A stretch of DNA of 8,603 nucleotides from Myxococcales bacterium (lineage in GTDB: Bacteria > Myxococcota_A > Polyangia > Fen-1088). The first letter of the stretch is position 1. Each line of letters begins with the position of its first letter. The DNA lies in contig PMNO01000546.1 of NCBI GenBank assembly GCA_003161835.1, forward strand, positions 10,206 through 18,808, read 5' to 3'. Below are positions 1-7,231 of this stretch, piece by piece. The translations under genes and the position numbers were made by a program. Below the pieces are notes generated by a model that was not told the origin of the DNA, ran no database searches, and saw nothing but the letters and a program-made list of their open reading frames with translations.

Positions 1-2
1 TC

Positions 3-377
3 TCCGACCTGTATGAGTCCGCCGGTCCCGGCGACTGTCAATTCTACTTCAGCGTGGTCCCGAAAAAGGGGATGTCGTCGATCGTGAATCCGGATCCCAT
101 CACCGCGATGGCGCCCCTGTGTTTCATCAACGTCAACACCGCCGCCGATCCGCTGACCGGAGACACGATTCAGACTTTCCTCGTCGTAACGCCGACGACC
201 TGGAATTTCAACCTGAAGGCGCCCGTCAAGGGCAAGCCTCCCGGAGCACAGTTGCTCACGACCGCCCAGGTCTCGATCACCGACTTTGACTCCGACACCA
301 GCCCGCCGACGCAAGTGGGCTCGGAGAATTGCACCTACGCCATCACGGAGAATCTGGACAAGATTTCGCAGTTCTGA
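3..377 (+). CDS. 3' end of an unrecognised protein (partial)
   Basis: The frame is open from the left edge and stops at TGA 375-377, giving 124 visible C-terminal residues. A GTG at 54 could serve as a start, but the frame is equally protein-like upstream of it, so I read the gene as entering from outside the window. The segment has no membrane helix. It contains three cysteines (visible residues 12, 40 and 110) and is rich in Thr, Pro, Asp and Asn with alternating hydrophobic stretches, which would fit a beta-rich, perhaps exported, domain. I recognise no family. The next gene starts 47 bases downstream, and nothing in that gap looks like a convincing promoter or terminator. No function is proposed. 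Confidence 0.6.
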   Translation, partial: SDLYESAGPGDCQFYFSVVPKKGMSSIVNPDPITAMAPLCFINVNTAADPLTGDTIQTFLVVTPTTWNFNLKAPVKGKPPGAQLLTTAQVSITDFDSDTSPPTQVGSENCTYAITENLDKISQF

Positions 378-424
378 TTCGCTCACACCGGTCGCGGTGG
401 TGGCCCGATTCCCTTCTGGTCGAA

Positions 425-1852
425 ATGTCCGAACCCATTCACGTTCAAGCCCTGGTCATAGGTGCCGGCCCTGGCGGTTACGTCGCCGGCATTCGCCTCG
501 GTCAGCTCAAGGTCAAGACGCTCGTCGTCGAGAGAGACCAACCCGGCGGGGTGTGCCTGAACGTCGGGTGCATTCCTTCCAAGGCGTTGATCACCGCGTC
601 CAAGTACTTTGACAAGCTGAAGCACGGCTCCGACATGGGCCTCCTGGCCGACAACGTCCGCGTCGACATGAAGAAGATGCAGGCGTGGAAAGGCGATGTC
701 GTCGGCAAGTTGACGGGGGGCGTGCGCCAGCTTCTCAAGAGCAACGGCTGCGACTATCTGGTCGGAACCGCCAAGCTGGTCGGACCGCGAACGGTCGAAG
801 TGCGGGGATCGGCCGGGGATGGAGGCGGCACCACGACGATCCAGGCCGACCACATCGTGCTGGCCACCGGATCGCGGCCGATCGAAATTCCCGGGTTCAA
901 ATTCGACGGCGACCGGGTGGTCGACTCGACGGGCGCCCTGGCGTTCTCGGAGATTCCCCAGCGGTTGGCGGTGATCGGCGGCGGCTACATCGGCATCGAG
1001 ATCGGAACGTTGTATGCGAAGCTCGGCTCCCACGTCACGGTGGTGGAGGCTTTGCCGGCGATCCTGGCTGGCACTGATCCGGAACTGGGCCAGGTGGTCG
1101 CGCGCAAGTTGAAGAAGCTGGGCGTGCAGGTGCTGACCGGCGCCAAGGCCAAGTCCTGGCAGGAAAAGGGTGATCGGGCTGTCCTCACGTTGCAAACCGG
1201 CGAAGGTGCCGAGGCCGCGGCGGTGACGATCGACGCGGACAAGATCTTGGTCGCGGTCGGACGTCGCCCCAATTCGGAGGCCCTCGGCCTGGAGACCGTC
1301 GGTGTTCGGATGGAGCGCGGCTTCGTCCCGGTCGATCGCCGCATGTGCACCAACGTGCCCGGCATATACGCCATCGGCGATCTCGCCGGCCAGCCCATGC
1401 TGGCCCACAAGGCGTCGCGCGAGGCCGAGGTGGTGGCCGAGGTCATAGCCGGGCACCGCGCCGAGATGGACGTTCGCTGCATTCCCGCCGTCATCTTCAG
1501 CGATCCCGAGATCTCCACGGTCGGACTCACCGCGGACGAGGCTCAGAAGCTGGGACGAACGATCAAGATCGGCAAGTTTCCCTTCGCCGCGCTGGGGCGT
1601 GCCATCGCCAATGCCGATACCGATGGCTTCGTGAAGGTCGTGATTGATGCCGCCACCCACGAGGTCCTGGGGATCCACGTGGTGGGCAATGGCGCCTCGG
1701 ACATCATTGCCGAGGCCGCCCTCGCCATCGAAATGGGCGCCTTGGCGGACGACTTGTCGCTGACCATACACGCACATCCCACGTTGCCCGAGGCCATCAT
1801 GGAAGCGGCCAAGGCCGCGCTGGGCGAAGCCATCCACATCATCAACAGGTAG
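425..1852 (+). CDS. lpdA: Dihydrolipoyl dehydrogenase (E3)
   Basis: This 475-residue FAD enzyme reoxidises dihydrolipoyl groups of 2-oxoacid dehydrogenase or glycine-cleavage complexes, passing electrons to NAD+ in the cytoplasm. The FAD-binding GAGPGG is at residues 13-18. The redox-active disulfide is GGVCLNVGCIPSK, with Cys44 and Cys49. The NAD-binding GGGYIG is at 185-190, with Glu208 at the end of the second strand as expected for NAD+. The second FAD motif AIGD has Asp319. The C-terminal dimer-interface pair is His451 and Glu456 in HPTLPE. Length matches the family (about 470-480), and there is no N-terminal lipoyl domain. ATG 425 is chosen because the Rossmann strand follows at the usual distance; earlier starts would overlap the previous gene with unrelated sequence. 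No clear Shine-Dalgarno is visible. No E1 or E2 gene is in view, so which complex it serves is unknown. Confidence 0.95.
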   Translation: MSEPIHVQALVIGAGPGGYVAGIRLGQLKVKTLVVERDQPGGVCLNVGCIPSKALITASKYFDKLKHGSDMGLLADNVRVDMKKMQAWKGDVVGKLTGGVRQLLKSNGCDYLVGTAKLVGPRTVEVRGSAGDGGGTTTIQADHIVLATGSRPIEIPGFKFDGDRVVDSTGALAFSEIPQRLAVIGGGYIGIEIGTLYAKLGSHVTVVEALPAILAGTDPELGQVVARKLKKLGVQVLTGAKAKSWQEKGDRAVLTLQTGEGAEAAAVTIDADKILVAVGRRPNSEALGLETVGVRMERGFVPVDRRMCTNVPGIYAIGDLAGQPMLAHKASREAEVVAEVIAGHRAEMDVRCIPAVIFSDPEISTVGLTADEAQKLGRTIKIGKFPFAALGRAIANADTDGFVKVVIDAATHEVLGIHVVGNGASDIIAEAALAIEMGALADDLSLTIHAHPTLPEAIMEAAKAALGEAIHIINR

Positions 1853-1856
1853 CCCC

Positions 1857-2840
1857 ATGCGCATTCTTGTCACCGGCGGCGCCGGATACATCGGTTCACA
1901 CACCACCGCGCTCTTGCGCGCACGTGGGGATTTCGTGGTTGTTTTCGACAGCCTGGAACTAGGCTATCGCCAGGCCATCGGCGACACCCCCTTGGTGGTG
2001 GGCAACACGCGCGACGGCGCCCTGGTCAAGCAGGTCATCGGCGATCACAAGCTCGAAGCCGTCATTCACTTCGCTGCCTACAAGGCCGCCGGCGAGTCGA
2101 TGACCAGCCCCGCGAAGTATTTCGACAACAATGTGCAAGGCAGCCTGCGACTCATGGAGGCAGCCTGCCAGGCCGGCGCGCGCCAGTTCGTGTTTTCGTC
2201 GACAGCGGCGGTCTACGGCGCGCCCAAGACCTTGCCGGTGCGCGAGAGCGACGACCTTCGCCCCGAGAATCCCTACGGCGAAAGCAAGCTCATCGTCGAG
2301 CGCATGCTGAAGTGGTTCGGCACCTGCTACGGCCTGCGCAGCGTGATCCTGCGCTACTTCAATGCTGCGGGCGCTGCGCTGGATGGTGAAAACGGTGAAG
2401 ATCCGCGCTACGTACAAAACCTGATTCCCGTGGTCATGAACGTCGCTACCGGGCGCACGCCCATGTTGCGCGTGTTCGGCACCGACTACCCCACGCCCGA
2501 CGGCACCGGCATCCGCGACTACATCCATGTCGACGACCTCGCGCGCGCGCATCTCAATGCGCTCGATTACCTGCGCGCGGGCGGCGTGACCACCACGCTC
2601 AACTGCGGCTACGGCCACGGCTACAGCGTGCGCGAGGTGCTCGAGAGCGTGCAGCGTGTCGCAGGCAAGCGCCTGGAAATCCGCGAGGAACCGCGCCGCG
2701 AGGGCGATCCGCCCGCGCTGGTGGCCGGCGCCGAGCGCATCCGCAAGGTGCTGGGCTGGGAGCCGCGGCTGGACGATCTCGACGGCATCGTGCGCACGGC
2801 GCTGCGCTGGGAAGAACGCCTGCAACGCAGTCCCTGGTAG
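1857..2840 (+). CDS. galE: UDP-glucose 4-epimerase
   Basis: This 327-residue extended short-chain dehydrogenase interconverts UDP-glucose and UDP-galactose with bound NAD+. It feeds the Leloir pathway and supplies UDP-sugars for surface polysaccharides. The N-terminal NAD motif GGAGYIG is at residues 7-13. The catalytic Ser/Thr lies in FSSTAAVYG (about 114-116). The YxxxK pair is Tyr140 and Lys144 in PYGESK. RYFNAAGA and the GIRDYIHVDDLA segment are typical of GalE. Length is slightly below the E. coli protein but covers the whole fold. ATG 1857 lies 4 bases after the lpdA stop, and an AGG at 1847-1849 inside the end of lpdA sits 7 bases upstream, so translation is probably coupled to lpdA. 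Activity on N-acetylated sugars (UDP-GlcNAc 4-epimerase) cannot be excluded from sequence alone. Confidence 0.93.
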   Translation: MRILVTGGAGYIGSHTTALLRARGDFVVVFDSLELGYRQAIGDTPLVVGNTRDGALVKQVIGDHKLEAVIHFAAYKAAGESMTSPAKYFDNNVQGSLRLMEAACQAGARQFVFSSTAAVYGAPKTLPVRESDDLRPENPYGESKLIVERMLKWFGTCYGLRSVILRYFNAAGAALDGENGEDPRYVQNLIPVVMNVATGRTPMLRVFGTDYPTPDGTGIRDYIHVDDLARAHLNALDYLRAGGVTTTLNCGYGHGYSVREVLESVQRVAGKRLEIREEPRREGDPPALVAGAERIRKVLGWEPRLDDLDGIVRTALRWEERLQRSPW

Positions 2841-2857
2841 GGCCGCCGGACCGGCCC
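2840..2857 (+). terminator. GC-only hairpin at the galE stop codon
   Basis: Bases 2840-2845 (GGGCCG) and 2852-2857 (CGGCCC) form a perfect 6-bp stem with a 6-base loop, beginning on the last base of the galE stop. No T-run follows, so it is not a standard intrinsic terminator. It could reduce read-through or stabilise the 3' end of the lpdA-galE message. In DNA this GC-rich such a stem can also arise by chance. Confidence 0.3.
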
Positions 2858-2875
2858 CATCGAGGCGGGATCGGG

Positions 2876-2891
2876 GTCGCAAACCTGCGAC
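2876..2891. promoter_or_regulatory. Candidate GlrR-type operator, distal site
   Basis: GTCGCAAACCTGCGAC is a perfect inverted repeat with 6-bp arms around AACC. It also fits GTC-N10-GAC, the inner six bases of the TGTC-N10-GACA motif described for GlrR in Enterobacteriaceae; the outer T and A are both G here. It lies upstream of the operon encoding the GlrR-like regulator, centred about 53 bases before the predicted transcription start at 2937. Assignment to GlrR is inference. The repeat could instead bind another dimeric regulator or form an RNA hairpin. Confidence 0.5.
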
Positions 2892-2896
2892 GTGGA

Positions 2897-2912
2897 GTCG
2901 CGCGCCGGGGAC
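2897..2912. promoter_or_regulatory. Candidate GlrR-type operator, promoter-proximal site
   Basis: A second GTC-N10-GAC element, GTCGCGCGCCGGGGAC, starts exactly 21 bases after the first, about two helical turns, so both would lie on the same DNA face. The two elements agree at 11 of 16 positions, including the first five and last three. This one covers the place where a -35 hexamer would be expected for the -10 box at 2925-2930, and no -35-like sequence is present there. That placement fits an activator touching RNA polymerase at a -35-less promoter, or a repressor blocking it. Confidence 0.45.
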
Positions 2913-2924
2913 GCCCGTGTGCTT

Positions 2925-2930
2925 TAGAAT
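2925..2930 (+). promoter_or_regulatory. Candidate -10 box for the glrK-qseG-glrR operon
   Basis: TAGAAT (within CTTTAGAAT) matches five of six bases of the sigma-70 -10 consensus and is one of the few AT-rich spots in this gap. A start site about 7 bases downstream would fall on the A of the glrK ATG at 2937, giving a leaderless or nearly leaderless mRNA. No -35 hexamer lies 16-18 bases upstream, and I see no sigma-54-type -24/-12 pair in the gap. Confidence 0.5.
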
Positions 2931-2936
2931 GGCCGG

Positions 2937-4442
2937 ATGCGTGTGGCCCTGCCAAGATCGCTCAACGGCTACCTTTTGCTCGGCATCGGGGTCATCACCA
3001 TGCCCCTGCTGGCGGCTATCCTGCATGCCACATTCCAGATGCGCCGGCTCACCGATTTCAGCCAGACCCTGGTGAATGAGAGCGTCCGCACCACCGAACT
3101 GATCCAGGACATGTTCGAGATGCGCAATTCCCTGGCGCACGAGGCCCAGGTGTACCAGGTGCTCGCCACCAGCCAGGATCTGGCCAAGTTCAACGACCAG
3201 GACGCGGCGCTGAATTCGACCATGGGCGAGCTGCGCCCGATGCTGCGCGACCCGGAGGCGCGCAGCGCAATCGATGTATTCGTGGGCCTGCAGCGGGACA
3301 TCGCCGACGCGGTGCGCGCGCCGGCGGCGCTGCGCGACGACGGCCGCGCAGCCCCCATCCGCCCGATCCCGGATTTCGGCCCGCTCGACAACCAGGCGCT
3401 GCGCATCTCGCACTTCGCCAACGCCCAGAAGGTCACCGAACTGGCCTCGCTCGACGATCAGACCATTGCCGCGCGGCGTGTGCTGTTCTGGGAATCGAGC
3501 CTGCTGATCCCGCTGGCGCTGGCGGCCACGCTCAGTTTTGCGCTGGGCATCGGGCGGCCGATCCGCCAGGTCGATCGCGCGATCACCGAACTGGGGAGCG
3601 GCGATTTTGACCGCGAAATTGCCGTCAGTGGACCGGTCGACCTGCAGCGCCTGGGCCTGCAGCTCGAATGGCTCCGTGGGCGCCTGCTCGACCTGGCGCA
3701 GGAGCGCAACCGGTTCCTGCGCCACATGTCGCACGAACTGAAGACCCCGCTGGCCAATATCCGCGAAGGCACCGAACTGCTGATGGACGGCGCGGTCGGC
3801 GAGCTGCGGCCCGGGCAGCGGGAAGTGACCGCGATCCTGCAGGAAAACAGCATCAAGCTGCAGCGCATGATCGAGAACCTGCTCTCCTTCAGCGCCTGGC
3901 AGAGCAACAGCGTCGGCCTCGAGCCGGTCGAGTTCCGCCTGCGCCCGCTGGTCAAGCAGGTGCTGGAAAACCAGCAACTGACGCTGGTGTCGCAGCGCGT
4001 GCGGCTCGATGTGCGGGTCGAAGATGTCACGCTGGTTGCCGATCGCGGCAAGCTGCGCCTGATCCTCGAGAACCTGCTCTCGAACGCCATCAAGTATTCA
4101 CCGCGCGGCGGCACCATCGTGTTGCGCGCGCGCACCGCCGGCGCGGAGTTGGTGCTGGAAGTGGCCGACGGCGGCGCCGGCATCCCTCTGCCTGAGCGCG
4201 CCAGCGTGTTCGAAGCTTTCCACACCGGCCGTGCGCCCGGCGGACACGTGCGCGGCACGGGCATCGGCCTGTCGGTGGTGCATGAATTCGTGCAGGTGCA
4301 TCGCGGCACGATCGAGATTGTCGATGGCGAATTCCGCGGTGCGCATTTCCGCATTCACATCCCGCTGCGTGCAGGCGCCGCGCCGCTCCCGACGCTGGTG
4401 GCCGGTGCCGCGGTGCCGCGCAGGAAGGCTCATGCGGCGTAG
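2937..4442 (+). CDS. glrK: Sensor histidine kinase, GlrK/QseE family
   Basis: This 501-residue inner-membrane kinase senses an envelope signal and phosphorylates the regulator encoded two genes downstream. Membrane helix 1 spans about 12-31. A mostly helical periplasmic domain spans about 32-183, helix 2 about 184-205, and a HAMP linker about 206-255. The H-box is HMSHELKTPL, with phospho-acceptor His266. The ATPase has an N-box with Asn383 in ENLLSNAIKYSP, a G1 box with Asp411 in DGGAGIP, an F-box around Phe425 and a G2 box GTGIGL at 440-445. All catalytic motifs look intact. The stretch after the H-box (ANIREGTELL) and the N-terminal PRSL motif before helix 1 are as in enterobacterial GlrK, which also supports ATG 2937. 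No Shine-Dalgarno precedes it. The C-terminal tail after about 478 is Ala/Pro-rich. The last 11 bases overlap the lipoprotein gene. Confidence 0.9.
   Translation: MRVALPRSLNGYLLLGIGVITMPLLAAILHATFQMRRLTDFSQTLVNESVRTTELIQDMFEMRNSLAHEAQVYQVLATSQDLAKFNDQDAALNSTMGELRPMLRDPEARSAIDVFVGLQRDIADAVRAPAALRDDGRAAPIRPIPDFGPLDNQALRISHFANAQKVTELASLDDQTIAARRVLFWESSLLIPLALAATLSFALGIGRPIRQVDRAITELGSGDFDREIAVSGPVDLQRLGLQLEWLRGRLLDLAQERNRFLRHMSHELKTPLANIREGTELLMDGAVGELRPGQREVTAILQENSIKLQRMIENLLSFSAWQSNSVGLEPVEFRLRPLVKQVLENQQLTLVSQRVRLDVRVEDVTLVADRGKLRLILENLLSNAIKYSPRGGTIVLRARTAGAELVLEVADGGAGIPLPERASVFEAFHTGRAPGGHVRGTGIGLSVVHEFVQVHRGTIEIVDGEFRGAHFRIHIPLRAGAAPLPTLVAGAAVPRRKAHAA
4422..4428 (+). promoter_or_regulatory. 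Ribosome binding site for the QseG-like lipoprotein
   Basis: AGGAAGG lies inside the last codons of the kinase gene. Its AGGA core ends 6 bases before ATG 4432. It fixes the start of the lipoprotein gene and supports coupling to translation of the kinase. Confidence 0.6.
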
Positions 4443-5072
4443 AGAGCTACCGATAGCGGGCCTCGCGGCAGTCTGGCTGCTCCTCGCAGTAGGGTGCGGT
4501 GGCGTTCCCGGGCTGCACGCGGATCGCAACGGCGGCCAGGCGGGACCGGTGTACGACCGCGATACGCAGGTCGCCGTGCTGCTGGCCGACACCATCCAGA
4601 CGCTGCAGCGCCTGAGCAGCGGCAATCCAGCCGAGCAGGCCGAAATCGTCACCAACGCGCAGCAGGCCTATGAACGCAGCAAAGGCGGCAACGCGCAACT
4701 GCGCTACGCGCTGGTGCTCGCGACGCCCGGCCACGCCGGGCGCGACGCACCGCGCGCACGGCAACTACTGCGCGAGCTGGCGGCGCAACCCGAAACGCTG
4801 GCGCCGGTCGAACGCGCGCTGTCGTTGTTCGAACTCGCGCAGCTCGATCGTGAACTGGGGCTGCTGGGCGACAACGAGCGGCTGCAGGCCAGCGCCGGCC
4901 ACAGCGTCGACCAGGAGCGCTATGCGAACGTGAATCGCCGCCTGCAGGGGGAGCTTGACGACAATGCGCGCCTGCGCCGCCTGCTCGAGGAAACGCAGAC
5001 CAAACTCGAGGCGCTGGCCAACATCGAACGCAATCTTCCCGACCACAAGAGCAACTCCGAGGTACGCAAGAA

Positions 5073-5076
<4 letters not shown>
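4432..5076 (+). CDS. qseG: QseG-like outer-membrane lipoprotein
   Basis: This 214-residue protein lies between kinase and regulator, the position QseG occupies in enterobacteria. There the lipoprotein sits in the outer membrane, contacts the periplasmic part of the kinase and is needed for full kinase activity. The N-terminus has an RRRE basic region, a hydrophobic core (about 6-20) and a lipobox ending AVGC, with Cys22 the likely lipidated residue. Position +2 is Gly, not Asp, which fits outer-membrane sorting. The mature part is helical: a region with repeat-like helices (about 44-148) is followed by a charged heptad-like coiled coil (about 160-200), ending in KLEALANIERNL, which resembles the end of the E. 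coli protein. The -3 lipobox residue is Ala rather than Leu, a mild deviation. The gene overlaps glrK by 11 bases and the regulator by 4. Assignment rests on context plus weak sequence likeness. Confidence 0.82.
5059..5062 (+). promoter_or_regulatory. Ribosome binding site deciding the GTG start of the regulator
   Basis: GAGG, 10 bases before the GTG at 5073, is the only Shine-Dalgarno-like sequence near the regulator start. It lies in the end of the lipoprotein gene. The GTG shares a GTGA with the lipoprotein stop, so translation is probably coupled through termination and re-initiation. Confidence 0.5.
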
Positions 5077-6355
<1,279 letters not shown>

Positions 6356-6371
<16 letters not shown>

Positions 6372-6393
6372 ATATCAGGGCCTGTTGCTGCGC
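6356..6393. terminator. Inverted repeat spanning the convergent gene ends
   Basis: GCGCAGC (6356-6362) and GCTGCGC (6387-6393) form a perfect 7-bp inverted repeat around the two facing stop codons, with a small CTGA/TCAG palindrome in the loop. The stop codons of the regulator (+) and the membrane protein (-) are only 3 bases apart, so any terminator must lie inside coding sequence. No T-run follows on either side, so this is at best a weak bidirectional terminator. Confidence 0.25.
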
Positions 6394-7217
6394 CCAAACT
6401 GGGGTATCTGCAGCGTTTCGGTCGCGTTCAGGTCCTGCTTTTCGGGCGGGTCGTCGGGTACCGGCCCGAGGTTGATCTGGACGCGGCCCAACGTCGCTTG
6501 GATATGACCGAGCAACGTGTATATGAACAGCGCGATGCCGAACATCTCCGCGGCTTGTTCAAAGAAGACTTCTGTCAGATAGGCCAGATTGTCCTGCGCC
6601 GCCGCCGGTCCGCCGAGCCGCATCGCAAGATTGCCGCCATACATCTCGAGACCAGCGGCCCCACCCGTGTAGAGGGCGCCGGACAGAATCAACAGCATGC
6701 GGGTTCTGGTCGGTAGCTGCGCCAGGAATCCCAGATACGTCCAGCCGATCAGGGCGACCAGCACCCCATAAGGCACCAGCCAGGCGACCTGCGGCACGCC
6801 GCTCAAGTGCATCGCCGCGCGCAATGGAGCTTCGATGAGTTCGTGGATTTGCGCCACTTTGTCCAGTCCCAGGAAAATAAAGATGGCGGCGAGCACCAGC
6901 CAATGCTGGTCATAGCGATCCGAGCGCCGCCGGGCATGTGAGCCGATGATCCACAACAGGCCGGCAGCAATATTGAGCTGCAGCACCGAGAAAAACGTGG
7001 GGACACTGGCTTGCGCGTCGAGATCAAAGAGACGCGTCAGACCCTGCAGTTGCCCGGAACCCGCCTGCATCCGCATTGCAGTCGTCACCACGTAGCAGGC
7101 CAGCAGCACGGCAATGAAGGCACAGAGTCTGGCAAAGACCCGGTCCACGTGCAGGCGCGGCCAAAGCAGCCTGGTATCCCGGCGTTGCTGGGTCAGGTTG
7201 TCCTGCGGAACATCCAT
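6375..7217 (-). CDS. Six-helix membrane protein with intramembrane acidic/His motifs, function unknown
   Basis: This 280-residue integral membrane protein has predicted helices near residues 30-47, 73-93, 105-122, 143-166, 172-190 and 215-237. It has a short cytoplasmic-type N-terminus and a polar, Pro-rich tail after about 245. Charged residues sit in or beside helices 3, 5 and 6: GLDKVAQIHELIEAP (Asp119, His125, Glu126), GLEMYGG (Glu191) and YLTEVFFEQAAEMFG (Glu216, Glu220, Glu224). The arrangement suggests a buried polar or metal site. It reminds me of uncharacterised bacterial membrane proteins with an LDE..IHE signature, but I cannot name a family. ATG at 7217-7215 is chosen because the longer frame, from 7361, runs far into the glycosyltransferase gene. 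This start leaves 14 bases after that gene's stop, so the two are probably one operon. No good Shine-Dalgarno is visible. Confidence 0.75.
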   Translation of the reverse strand: MDVPQDNLTQQRRDTRLLWPRLHVDRVFARLCAFIAVLLACYVVTTAMRMQAGSGQLQGLTRLFDLDAQASVPTFFSVLQLNIAAGLLWIIGSHARRRSDRYDQHWLVLAAIFIFLGLDKVAQIHELIEAPLRAAMHLSGVPQVAWLVPYGVLVALIGWTYLGFLAQLPTRTRMLLILSGALYTGGAAGLEMYGGNLAMRLGGPAAAQDNLAYLTEVFFEQAAEMFGIALFIYTLLGHIQATLGRVQINLGPVPDDPPEKQDLNATETLQIPQFGRSNRP

Positions 7218-7231
7218 GATCGCACCATTGT

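Noticed and set aside
386..399. CACCG-GTCG-CGGTG hairpin between the first gene and lpdA
   Set aside because: The stem is only 5 bp, with no T-run and chance-level in this base composition, so it is not called a terminator.
329..424. An N-terminal extension of the dihydrolipoyl dehydrogenase from ATG 329
   Set aside because: It would overlap the upstream gene and add 32 residues unlike the family; ATG 425 places the FAD motif at its normal distance.
383..1906. A 507-codon minus-strand open frame opposite lpdA
   Set aside because: It mirrors the codon structure of lpdA, shows no recognisable domain, and has a His/Gly/Arg-rich composition typical of antisense shadows.
2841..2936. A glmY-like small RNA upstream of glrK, as in enterobacteria
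   Set aside because: The 96-bp gap is too short for GlmY plus its promoter, shows no sigma-54 -24/-12 elements, and the hairpins there lack a terminator T-run.
1959..3977. A 672-codon open frame on the minus strand across galE and glrK
   Set aside because: It is antisense to two clearly recognised genes and spans the intergenic gap, and its sequence is low-complexity Ala/Arg/Gln/His-rich with no motif. Long antisense frames are expected in DNA with GC-rich third positions.
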